Source: Pseudonocardiales bacterium
GTDB lineage: Bacteria > Actinomycetota > Actinomycetes > Mycobacteriales > Jatrophihabitantaceae
Reading direction: 5' to 3'
NCBI GenBank assembly: GCA_025465405.1
Contig: JAODNL010000226.1
Coordinates: forward strand, 1 to 6,982
DNA length: 6,982 bases
The notes below the pieces were generated by a model. It did no database searches, was not told the DNA's origin, and was given only the letters and a program-made list of their open reading frames with translations. Shown here piece by piece: positions 1 through 6,100 of this stretch (positions within the stretch are counted from its first letter, which is position 1; every line of letters starts with the position of its first letter). The translations under genes were made by a program, and so were the position numbers.

Positions 1-378
1 TTCGGCGTCGGCTCGTCACGCCCGGTCGCCAACCTGTTCCGGCACCTCGGTGTCGCGGCGCTCATCGCCGAGGAGTTCAACTCGCTGTTCCTGCGCAACG
101 CGATAAACGCGGCCTTGCCCGCCCTGACGGTCCCAGGGGCGACCGCACAATTCGGCGACGGCGATCGCGGCACGTTCGACATCGCCACCGGCGAGTACCG
201 CAACGACACGACCGGCATCGTGGGACAGGCGCCACCGCTTCCGCCGCTGGTACTGGAGATCATCGCCAGTGGTGGCATCCTGCCGCGCCTGGCCGAGCAG
301 GGGTACCTGCCCATCGAGTTGCTCGACGTGCTGCGCTCCGGGGCCATCCCCGCCGACGCGGGAGCGGGCGTGGCATGA
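1..378 (+). CDS. Aconitase/LeuD-like hydro-lyase small subunit, C-terminal part (5' end outside window)
   Basis: The reading frame is open from the first base to TGA at 376-378, giving the last 125 residues of a protein that begins upstream. The opening residues FGVGSSRPVANLF, followed by LGVAALIAEEFNSLFLRNAINAALPAL, match the swivel-domain core of 3-isopropylmalate dehydratase/aconitase small subunits: a GSSR loop, then an 'IAxxFxxxFxRNxxNxxLP' helix-strand segment. The family pairs with a large iron-sulfur subunit to isomerise hydroxy acids by dehydration and rehydration in the cytoplasm; a large-subunit gene would be expected upstream, outside the window. The usual GSSREHA is GSSRPVA here, so this is a divergent member and leucine biosynthesis should not be assumed. 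Its stop codon overlaps the next start as ATGA, which implies translational coupling. Family assignment is fairly secure; substrate is unknown. Confidence 0.8.
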   Translation, partial: FGVGSSRPVANLFRHLGVAALIAEEFNSLFLRNAINAALPALTVPGATAQFGDGDRGTFDIATGEYRNDTTGIVGQAPPLPPLVLEIIASGGILPRLAEQGYLPIELLDVLRSGAIPADAGAGVA

Positions 379-485
379 ACGTGCCTGAGGTCTGCGGTAA
401 CTACTTTCTCGAGTACCCGCGCGTGGCCGCTGACGCGATCATGCGACTGCCCGTGTCCGCGCGGATCGGGACTGGCGCGAAATGA
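375..485 (+). CDS. Small 36-residue ORF, coupled at both ends (hypothetical)
   Basis: ATG at 375-377 overlaps the TGA of the upstream LeuD-like gene (376-378), and its own TGA at 483-485 overlaps the ATG of the downstream hydrolase (482-484). A GGGAG element at 360-364 lies 10 bases before the start. The 36-residue product starts MNVPEVCGNYFLEYPRVAAD and ends RIGTGAK. It has one cysteine (residue 7), no signal peptide and no membrane segment. I do not recognise a family. It may be a genuine small protein, a leader that carries ribosomes from one gene to the next, or the remnant of a longer gene. The ATGA junctions at both ends are the main argument that it is translated; the composition is unremarkable. 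Confidence 0.5.
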   Translation: MNVPEVCGNYFLEYPRVAADAIMRLPVSARIGTGAK

Positions 486-1195
486 GCACCCAGCAGCTTG
501 CGATCGGTGTCTGGCGGGTTCCCACCAGCAAGGGTGATCGGGACAACGCGTTCCTCGTCGATGGCGATGACGGCCTCACGCTGGTCGATGTCGGCTGGGC
601 CGGCGCACCTTGTGTGCTGCTCGGGGCGCTTGCCGAGCTCGGCCGCAAGCTCATCGACCTCAGGCGAATCGTGATCACCCATGCCCACCCGGACCACGTC
701 CGGGGCCTCGCCGAGTTCCGTCGGCAGGTCCCGGACGCGCGCGTGCTCATCCACTCCGACGACGCCGCCTGGCTACACCGCGGTCGCGTGCCGCGCGGCG
801 GCCGGCATGGCGCGCTCGGAGCGGTACTCGACGCGATGCCACTGCTGCACTGGACGCCGGTCGAGCCCGACGGTGAGCTCGTCGACGGCGCCGTAGTGGA
901 TGGCAGTGACGGGCTGCGGGTCGTCCACACCCCAGGCCACAGCCCCGGGCACGTCGTGCTTCTGCACGAACCCACCCGCACCCTGCTGGCTGGCGATGCC
1001 ATCTTCAACCGTGGCAGCCAACCGGCGCAGGGACCGGCGATGCTCGCCCACGACCCAGCGACCGCCGCGCACTCCCTGCAGCTATTGCCTGTGGACGTCA
1101 CGGCTGTCGGGTTCGCCCACGGTGCACCGCTGCGCGGCGACCAAGTCGCTCGGTACCAGACGTATCGCGCGAGGTCCGCCCGAATCCCTGAATAG
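482..1195 (+). CDS. Metallo-beta-lactamase-fold metal-dependent hydrolase
   Basis: The 237-residue protein carries the complete metal-binding signature of the MBL superfamily: HAHPDH at residues 67-72 (H67, H69, D71, H72), the third-strand histidine H153 in HTPGHSPGH (149-157), the bridging aspartate D172 in AGD, and a late histidine H213 in FAHG. This predicts an active dinuclear (usually zinc) hydrolase. There is no signal peptide, so it is cytoplasmic, and the length is normal for stand-alone members. The PGHSPGH motif is common in glyoxalase II-like and related hydrolases, but the substrate (thioester, lactone, phosphoester or other) cannot be read from these motifs. The ATG overlaps the TGA of the 36-codon ORF, which supports this start; only a weak CGGGA lies 10 bases upstream, so translation probably depends on coupling. 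It is the last gene of the operon with the LeuD-like subunit. Confidence 0.9.
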   Translation: MSTQQLAIGVWRVPTSKGDRDNAFLVDGDDGLTLVDVGWAGAPCVLLGALAELGRKLIDLRRIVITHAHPDHVRGLAEFRRQVPDARVLIHSDDAAWLHRGRVPRGGRHGALGAVLDAMPLLHWTPVEPDGELVDGAVVDGSDGLRVVHTPGHSPGHVVLLHEPTRTLLAGDAIFNRGSQPAQGPAMLAHDPATAAHSLQLLPVDVTAVGFAHGAPLRGDQVARYQTYRARSARIPE

Positions 1196-1206
1196 CCCAT
1201 CCGATC

Positions 1207-1212
1207 AAAGGA
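1207..1212 (+). promoter_or_regulatory. Ribosome binding site for the secreted four-cysteine protein
   Basis: AAAGGA lies seven bases before the ATG at 1220 and sits in the only 24 bases between the hydrolase stop and this start. It fixes the start codon. No separate promoter is visible in so short a gap, so the gene is either co-transcribed with the upstream operon or driven from inside the hydrolase gene. Confidence 0.7.
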
Positions 1213-1219
1213 AACGAAC

Positions 1220-1864
1220 ATGAGAAAACGAACTCGCCAGCTACTCGCATTGCTCTGCGCCGGTGGAACAGTCGCGGCGATTCAGTTGCTGGCCGCAGCC
1301 GGGCCGGCCGACGCAGCAGGCCTAGGCGCGGTCGCAGGCGGATGCCAGGTCAGCGCGGACGTGACCGTGAACCCCGGGCTGACCCTCAGCAACAGGCAGT
1401 TCAGCTACTCCTACTCCGGCCAACTCTCCGGCTGCTTCTACACCGGCACTGGAGCGGCGAACGGCGGACTGATCACGGCCGGACGAGTTATCACGATCAA
1501 CGGTCGCGACTACCAGGAGCCTGCTCCCGCCGGCAGCGGGTCCTGCCTCGTCGCTGCCGCTGCGGGCTACGACTTCACGCGCTGGAACAACGGCAAGCAG
1601 ACCATCGTCAGGTTCGATGCCACGAGCGTCGGTGGAGTGACGACCATAACCGGCAGCGTCGTGCCCAGCTTGGTCCTGCGCGCCGTGAACCCCGCGCCGG
1701 GTGAACCCACGTCGGCCATCTTCGAGACCACGCTGTTCTCCGGGCAGACCGTTGCAGGAGTCGTTGACTTCGGCGCTCCGGATACGTCGGTGTGCCTCAC
1801 ATCTAGTGGGCTGATCAACGCAACGATCGTCGGCGCCCTGACACACGCAGGCGTGGGGAACTGA
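1220..1864 (+). CDS. Secreted protein of unknown function, four mature cysteines
   Basis: The 214-residue product begins with a Sec signal peptide: basic MRKRTR, a hydrophobic stretch to about residue 27, then a likely cleavage after residue 32 (A-D-A before A33). The mature part is rich in Gly, Ser, Thr and Val, with alternating polar and hydrophobic residues that suggest beta-structure. It has four cysteines, C42, C72, C109 and C192, enough for two disulfides after export. The pattern resembles small secreted actinobacterial proteins of unknown function; I do not recognise a named domain or catalytic motif. An aligned SD (1207-1212) supports the start. The next gene begins one base after its stop, and it too encodes an exported protein, so the two are very likely co-translated. 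Being real and secreted is well supported; function is not. Confidence 0.85.
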   Translation: MRKRTRQLLALLCAGGTVAAIQLLAAAGPADAAGLGAVAGGCQVSADVTVNPGLTLSNRQFSYSYSGQLSGCFYTGTGAANGGLITAGRVITINGRDYQEPAPAGSGSCLVAAAAGYDFTRWNNGKQTIVRFDATSVGGVTTITGSVVPSLVLRAVNPAPGEPTSAIFETTLFSGQTVAGVVDFGAPDTSVCLTSSGLINATIVGALTHAGVGN

Positions 1865-1865
1865 C

Positions 1866-2471
1866 ATGAGGCTCAGCGCCGTCACCGCACTTGCGAACCA
1901 TCGACGCCGGCTCGGCCTCGCAGGCCGGCTCGCCATCGGCATAGCTCTCTCGATCATGATCGCCGGGACGGGACCCGCCTCGGCCGCTCCGCCCGCGCAG
2001 ACCGCCGACGGGTCTCAGCTGACCCTGGGCAGTTCGCAGTTCGTCAACGGCGGGCCCCTTCCGCTCGCAAGCACATGCCTCGGCCTTGGTCTAGGAAACC
2101 CCCCGGCACTGCAGTGGAGCGGCGTGCCGAGCGGTGCGCACGAACTGGCCCTGCTGGTCACCGACCCCCAAGGCGCGACCGGAACGATCAGCCACTGGGT
2201 CGTGACCGCGATCCCGACCACGGACCACGGATCCGCGTCCGGAACCGCGCCGGCTGGATCGCGGCAAGGACTCGATAGCTTCTTACTTCCGCTGTGGCTC
2301 CCGCCGTGCCCTCCCCCAGGCTCCTTGCACCACTACGTCTTCACGCTGTTCGCGATCGACACGCACCTGACGTTCCTGCTCCCGCCAACAGACGCCCAGG
2401 TCCGAATCGCGATGACCGGGCACGTCCTCGCGACCGCCGACCTGGTAGGAACCTTCGGCATCCTCGCCTGA
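1866..2471 (+). CDS. Secreted PEBP family protein (YbhB/YbcL, Raf kinase inhibitor-like)
   Basis: The 201-residue product has a long export signal (basic NHRRR at 11-15, hydrophobic core about 17-33, cleavage likely after ASA at 38-40). The mature domain follows the phosphatidylethanolamine-binding protein pattern: PPALQWSGVPSGAHELALLVTDP (79-101, with D100-P101), SHWVV (109-113, H110), CPPPGSLHHYVFTLFAID (148-165) and GHVLATADLVGTF (185-197). D100, H110 and the CPPxG loop outline the small anion-binding pocket. The glycine-rich segment that usually precedes CPPxG is replaced by a more hydrophobic DSFLLPLWLPP, so the pocket rim may differ. C71 and C148 could form a disulfide. Bacterial PEBPs have few defined functions; ligand binding or enzyme inhibition is possible. 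ATG comes one base after the preceding stop, with GGGGAA at 1855-1860. Leu140 is encoded by a TTA codon (2283-2285), which is rare in such DNA. Confidence 0.9.
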   Translation: MRLSAVTALANHRRRLGLAGRLAIGIALSIMIAGTGPASAAPPAQTADGSQLTLGSSQFVNGGPLPLASTCLGLGLGNPPALQWSGVPSGAHELALLVTDPQGATGTISHWVVTAIPTTDHGSASGTAPAGSRQGLDSFLLPLWLPPCPPPGSLHHYVFTLFAIDTHLTFLLPPTDAQVRIAMTGHVLATADLVGTFGILA

Positions 2472-2478
2472 CGAAGGA

Positions 2479-2511
2479 CAACTGTCGTCGCGTTCCGAAG
2501 CGCCACAGTTG
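2479..2511. terminator. Hairpin between convergent genes, candidate bidirectional terminator
   Basis: CAACTGT at 2479-2485 is the exact reverse complement of ACAGTTG at 2505-2511. Inside the 19-base loop CGC (2489-2491) can pair with GCG (2500-2502), giving a two-tier stem. It starts seven bases after the PEBP stop codon and lies about 100 bases beyond the end of the minus-strand repeat-protein gene. No T-tract follows on either side, so this would be a non-canonical terminator or a 3'-end stabilising stem. Function is inferred from position only. Confidence 0.4.
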
Positions 2512-2608
2512 ATCGTCGGTCAGACTGCCACCAGGCCCAGATCAATCAGTAGGGTGACGCGGCAGCCCGAGATCGCTACATGTTCTGGCAGCATGCCGGC
2601 TCAAGCGA

Positions 2609-2911
2609 TCACCGTGATGGGGGCAGATACGGCAGGTCGCCGCGACCGCTGTTGCCGACGTTGCAGGCATTCCAATCACCCTGGTTGCGTTCGATGCAGG
2701 CGTTCGGAGTGTCCGTGATGGACTTGTACGGCAAGTCACCGCGACCGCTGTTGCCGACGTTGCAGGCATTCCAATCGCCTTGGTTTAGTGCGATGCACGA
2801 GTCTGGGGTATCGGCATGCACTGGGTCACTCCGCGGCGCCGATGCCAGGGACGGGGCGGCGCCGAAGAGCAGGACGACGGCGACGGCAGGCAGTGCGGCT
2901 CTGATCTTCAT
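2609..2911 (-). CDS. Small secreted protein with two tandem 29-residue cysteine/RGD repeats
   Basis: The 100-residue product has a clear Sec signal (MKIR, hydrophobic 5-19, cleavage likely after ASA at 23-25), leaving about 75 mature residues. Residues 34-62 and 67-95 are two copies of one unit, 25 of 29 positions identical and 33 residues apart. Each has the order DTP, Cys-Ile, NQGDWNAC, NVGNSGRGDLPY, so the mature protein has four cysteines (39, 50, 72, 83) and two RGD tripeptides (57-59, 90-92). An ideal SD, GGAGG, lies five bases before the ATG, which makes this strand far more credible than the overlapping plus-strand frame. I do not recognise a named family. It could be a disulfide-linked surface or matrix protein, a toxin-like peptide, or a precursor cut into two peptides. 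It is transcribed away from the SARP-receptor gene across a shared regulatory region, so it is a candidate target. Confidence 0.85.
   Translation of the reverse strand: MKIRAALPAVAVVLLFGAAPSLASAPRSDPVHADTPDSCIALNQGDWNACNVGNSGRGDLPYKSITDTPNACIERNQGDWNACNVGNSGRGDLPYLPPSR
2628..2785. repeat. Tandem 59-bp direct repeat, 99-bp period, inside the repeat-protein gene
   Basis: Positions 2628-2686 and 2727-2785 match at 55 of 59 bases, with a central run of 38 identical bases. The offset is exactly 99 bases, or 33 codons, so the reading frame is preserved. The four differences are all transitions, and all are synonymous because the encoded 20 residues are identical. It is an internal gene duplication, not a CRISPR or mobile element. 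Confidence 0.9.
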
Positions 2912-2916
2912 GAGGT

Positions 2917-2921
2917 CCTCC
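2917..2921 (-). promoter_or_regulatory. Strong ribosome binding site for the repeat-protein gene
   Basis: The minus strand reads GGAGG followed by ACCTC and then ATG (2911-2909). This is a full-consensus SD at five-base spacing and decides both strand and start for the small secreted repeat protein. Confidence 0.85.
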
Positions 2922-2934
2922 GGATGGCGATGCG

Positions 2935-2946
2935 TGAACGCGTTCA
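2935..2946. promoter_or_regulatory. Perfect 12-bp palindrome, candidate operator
   Basis: TGAACGCGTTCA is its own exact reverse complement. It sits 23 bases upstream of the ATG of the repeat-protein gene, in its leader or core promoter, where a bound dimeric repressor could block transcription. Whether anything binds it is unknown; the SARP would be expected to use the direct repeats instead. Confidence 0.45.
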
Positions 2947-2948
2947 GT

Positions 2949-2965
2949 CGAGCAATGGCTGCTCG
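2949..2965. promoter_or_regulatory. Inverted repeat CGAGCA-N5-TGCTCG
   Basis: CGAGCA at 2949-2954 and TGCTCG at 2960-2965 are exact inverted copies separated by five bases. The right arm overlaps the first GCTCGGA heptamer (2961-2967), so a factor bound here would compete or cooperate with one bound to the heptamers. It could also form a small hairpin in the leader of the minus-strand transcript. Confidence 0.35.
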
Positions 2966-3010
2966 GAACTGGCTCGGACGCGGCGTATCGGCGCTTGGAA
3001 CCGGCTTGGA
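2961..3010. promoter_or_regulatory. Four heptamer direct repeats with 11-bp period, candidate SARP operator
   Basis: GCTCGGA occurs at 2961-2967 and 2972-2978, and GCTTGGA at 2993-2999 and 3004-3010. Within each pair the starts are 11 bases apart, a heptamer plus a four-base spacer, so both copies face the same side of the helix. The second pair starts 21 bases after the last heptamer of the first, about two helical turns. Heptameric direct repeats with four-base spacers are the established binding sites of SARP regulators, usually near the -35 of the target promoter. Read on the minus strand they are TCCAAGC and TCCGAGC, lying 50-99 bases upstream of the repeat-protein start codon. The neighbouring plus-strand gene encodes a SARP-type protein. 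Confidence 0.6.
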
Positions 3011-3180
3011 GCGATCCCCTTGGACCCGACTAGTCCGACTTATCGGTCACCTGCGTGCTTGCGCGCGATGTCGGGGCATACGGTGGTTTCGCCCCTGGCA
3101 CTAGGCAAGCCGGGCACCTCGTGATTGATTGATTGTTGATGCCGGCGCCGTGGTGACGCGTGGCTTGGCGCCCGGTGCAT

Positions 3181-3188
3181 GAAGGTGG
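3181..3188 (+). promoter_or_regulatory. Ribosome binding site that favours the GTG start at 3196
   Basis: GAAGGTGG lies seven bases before GTG at 3196. The farther-upstream in-frame GTG at 3160 has no comparable SD. No in-frame ATG precedes the conserved winged-helix start (IHFRVLGPL, from about 3229). Confidence 0.55.
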
Positions 3189-3195
3189 TGCAACT

Positions 3196-6100
3196 GTGGG
3201 CGGACACGATGGAGATGCCGATCACCGGATCCATTTCCGGGTTCTCGGTCCGCTGCAGGTGTTGCGGGATGGAACCCCGGTCAGCGTCGGCGGTGCTCAG
3301 CAGCGGGCGGTGCTCGCCTTTCTCCTTGCGGAGCGAGAACGGGCTGTCTCCGTGGACCAGATCGCGGATGCGCTGTGGGGGGCAAGTCCACCTGCCGGAT
3401 ACGCGGCAACTATCCAGACCTACGTATTTCGCCTCCGGGAGGTGCTGGAACCCGAGCGAGCCAAGGGGGAATCGCCGGGCGTCCTGGTTACCGAGCCGGG
3501 CGGTTATCGCCTGACGATCGATCCCGAAGCGGTCGACGCAGCAGACTTCGAGTGTCTGATCGCGTCTGGCGAGAGCTTCGTTGTGCGCGGTCTGCCGGCC
3601 GAGGGCGCGGCCGACCTCGCTCGCGCCCTCTCGCTGTGGCGTGGATCGGTGTTGGCCGATCTGGCTGGTTATGACTTCGTCGCCCGGCTCGGTAGCCGCT
3701 TGGACGAGCTCCGGTTGCGGGCGGTCGAGTCGCGGATCGACGCGGACCTGGCGCTCGGGCGCCATGCGTCGATGATCGTCGAGCTGAACTCGTTGGCGCA
3801 GTCGAATCCGCTGCGTGAACATCTGCAGGCACAACGGATCTTGGCGCTGTACCGCGCCGGGCGGCAGGCGGACGCGTTGGCGGCGTTTCGGTCTGTTCGC
3901 GGACGCCTGATGGATGAACTCGGGATCGAACCCGGTGCGGAACTGACTGAGCTTCATCAGTCGATGCTCAACCAGGACGCCGGTCTGCTGCTGGACCACC
4001 CAGCGCCCGCTCTGCGGCCGGAGCTCAAGCAGCCGAACGGGCCAGCCCCTCGACTGGTGTATGGGAGGTCATGGCGCCTCCTCGCGATCTCGGTGGCGTC
4101 GGCCGTCGTTCTCGCGGCGGTCGCCGTGTACGCGGTGCGCCACTCGCGGTCGTCCAGCCTGCGGTCGTTGCCTGCGAACAGCGCGGTTCGGATCGATGCG
4201 GACGGGTCGTTTCACGACGCGGTCACCGTCGGCGTCAGTCCGGACGGGGTTGTCCTTGCACGGGGCGCGGCCTGGGTTGCCAATACCAGTGCCAACACCG
4301 TGTCGAAGATCGATCTGAAGAAACATGTCGTCGTCCAAACGACTCCTGTCGGGGGCGGCCCGCAGGCCCTCGCGGTGTCCGGCTCGGATCTGTGGGTGGT
4401 GAACAGCGGGGCGTCGAGCGTGTCCCGGCTGAGCCTGATTACAAACCAGGTCGTCGATACCGTTCCTGTCGGGAATCTGCCCGGCGCAATCGCAGGCGGT
4501 GAGAACGGAATCTGGGTCGTCAACACCGGCGACGACACCGTCGTACGGATCGATCCGACCACCGGGGAGACGGACGAGCCCATTGCTGTCGGGCTTCGCC
4601 CGGACGGTATTGCCGTCGACGCGAACACGGTCTGGGTCTCGAACAGCGGCGACGGAACCGTGTCCCCGATCGACGTGAAATCGCGCATCGTGGGCAGCTC
4701 GATCCCCGTCGGCGCCGGACCCGCCGGCATTGCTGTGTCCGACGGCGCGGTGTGGGTGGCGAACTCGTTGAGTCAGACCGTAAGCCGCATCAACCCTAGG
4801 AGCCGGCGGGTAGTGGGGACGATCCCGGTGGGCGACGGACCACAGTCGATCACCCTCGTCAGAGGCAGGCTGTGGGTGTCGAACGAGTTCGACGGCACCG
4901 TCACGATTATCGACCCGCGTGCGAGTCACGCGGTCAAATGGATCTCAACCGGCGCATCCGTCCGGGGGCTGGTCAGCGACGGGTCGTCCGCCTATGCGAC
5001 CACCCGCTCCTTGGTAGCAGCGGGACACCGAGGCGGCACGCTGCACATCACCACCGGGCTTTTGCCGAGCGATTCCGGCGTCGACCCGTCGAACGCCGAC
5101 CTAGCAGTCCGGTTCACGGCGTTCTCGTTGGTCTACGACGGTCTGGTCGGGCTGCGACGGACTGGGGGCGCGGCCGGCCTCACGCTGGTGCCGGATCTCG
5201 CGGTCGATTTGCCGCGGCCCTCGCCAGACGGGTTGGAGTACGTGTTCACACTGCGCCGGGGGATCCACTACTCGAACGGTGCCGAGGTCAAGCCCGACGA
5301 CATCAGACACGGCTTGCAGCAGGAATTGACCCTGAGTGGGGACACCGGGCGGCTCATGAATATCGTCGGAGCTCCGGACTGTATTCGGATCAAGACGGTC
5401 TGCGACCTGTCCAGAGGGGTCGAGGTGGATGACAACACCTTCCGGATCGCGTTTCATCTCCGCGTGCCAGATCCCGACTTCCTTCTCAAGCTGACCGAAC
5501 CGCTGTTTGCCACTCCAGAAGGTGATCCGGGCGTAGCGGCGACAACGCCCCGGCCCGCGACCGGTCCGTACATGATCGGCGAGTATCGAAGCCACACCAG
5601 GTTCACGCTGGTGCGTAACCCACAGTTCCACCCATGGTCCGTCGCGGCGCAGCCCCAGGGCTACCCGGACGAGATCGAATGGACGCTCAAACCTGACCTC
5701 ACCCGCGCCGTCCAGAACGTCCTCGCCGGGATCACCGACGCTGACCAGCGAGCCCATGCTGCCGCCGATTACTCCACCTTGCTACGAACCAATCCCGATC
5801 ACTTCCGTTCGGACTTCACCGCGTGGACCATCTTTCTGTTCCTCAACACACATGTCGCCCCGTTCGACAACCCGGATGTGCGTAAGGCGATCAACTTCGC
5901 CGTCGATCGCAACAAGATCGTCGATCTGGTGGGTGGAGCGTCGTCCGCTGCGCCAACCTGCCAGATCCTCCCGCCCAACTTGCCCGGCTACCGTCGGTAT
6001 TGCCCCTACACGGCCAATCCCACCCCGGACGGCATGTACCACGGGCCCGACTTCGCTACAGCATCGGCTTTGGTCGACCGCTCGCGCACCCGTGGCATGG

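Larger units (their letters stand above)
2912..3195. promoter_or_regulatory. Divergent intergenic control region
   Basis: About 280 bases separate the minus-strand repeat-protein gene from the plus-strand SARP-receptor gene. From left to right they hold the SD of the minus-strand gene, a 12-bp palindrome, a 6-bp inverted repeat, four heptamer direct repeats, a partial fifth heptamer CCTTGGA (3018-3024) overlapping a possible rightward -35 TTGGAC (3020-3025), and a short GATT triplet repeat (3123-3134). TATCGG at 3041-3046 could be a -10 for that -35, but the 15-base spacing is poor, so I do not call a promoter with confidence. The arrangement suits control of both genes from one set of sites. 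Confidence 0.6.

Noticed and set aside
439..1221. Minus-strand open frame of 260 codons opposite the MBL hydrolase
   Set aside because: The plus strand has the full metal-binding motif set; the minus product is a low-complexity Ser/Arg/Pro-rich shadow.
2628..2785. CRISPR-like direct repeats
   Set aside because: There are only two copies, they are 59 bases long with a 99-base period that keeps a reading frame, and no cas genes are near.
3020..3046. Rightward promoter TTGGAC with TATCGG for the regulator
   Set aside because: The 15-base spacing is short and the -10 is a weak match, so it is mentioned only as a possibility within the intergenic entry.
2580..3104. Plus-strand 174-codon frame containing two copies of a SPRPLLPTLQAFQSPW segment
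   Set aside because: The repetition merely mirrors the duplicated minus-strand gene, which has a signal peptide and a full SD; the plus frame has neither.
3040..3999. Minus-strand open frame of 319 codons across the intergenic region and the winged-helix/BTAD coding part
   Set aside because: It is a mirror frame of a well-supported SARP gene in GC-rich DNA and has no recognisable motif.
4270..5007. Virginiamycin B lyase-type enzyme for the propeller part
   Set aside because: The sequence shows the propeller repeat pattern but I could not identify that enzyme's catalytic residues, and the domain sits inside a receptor-like protein.
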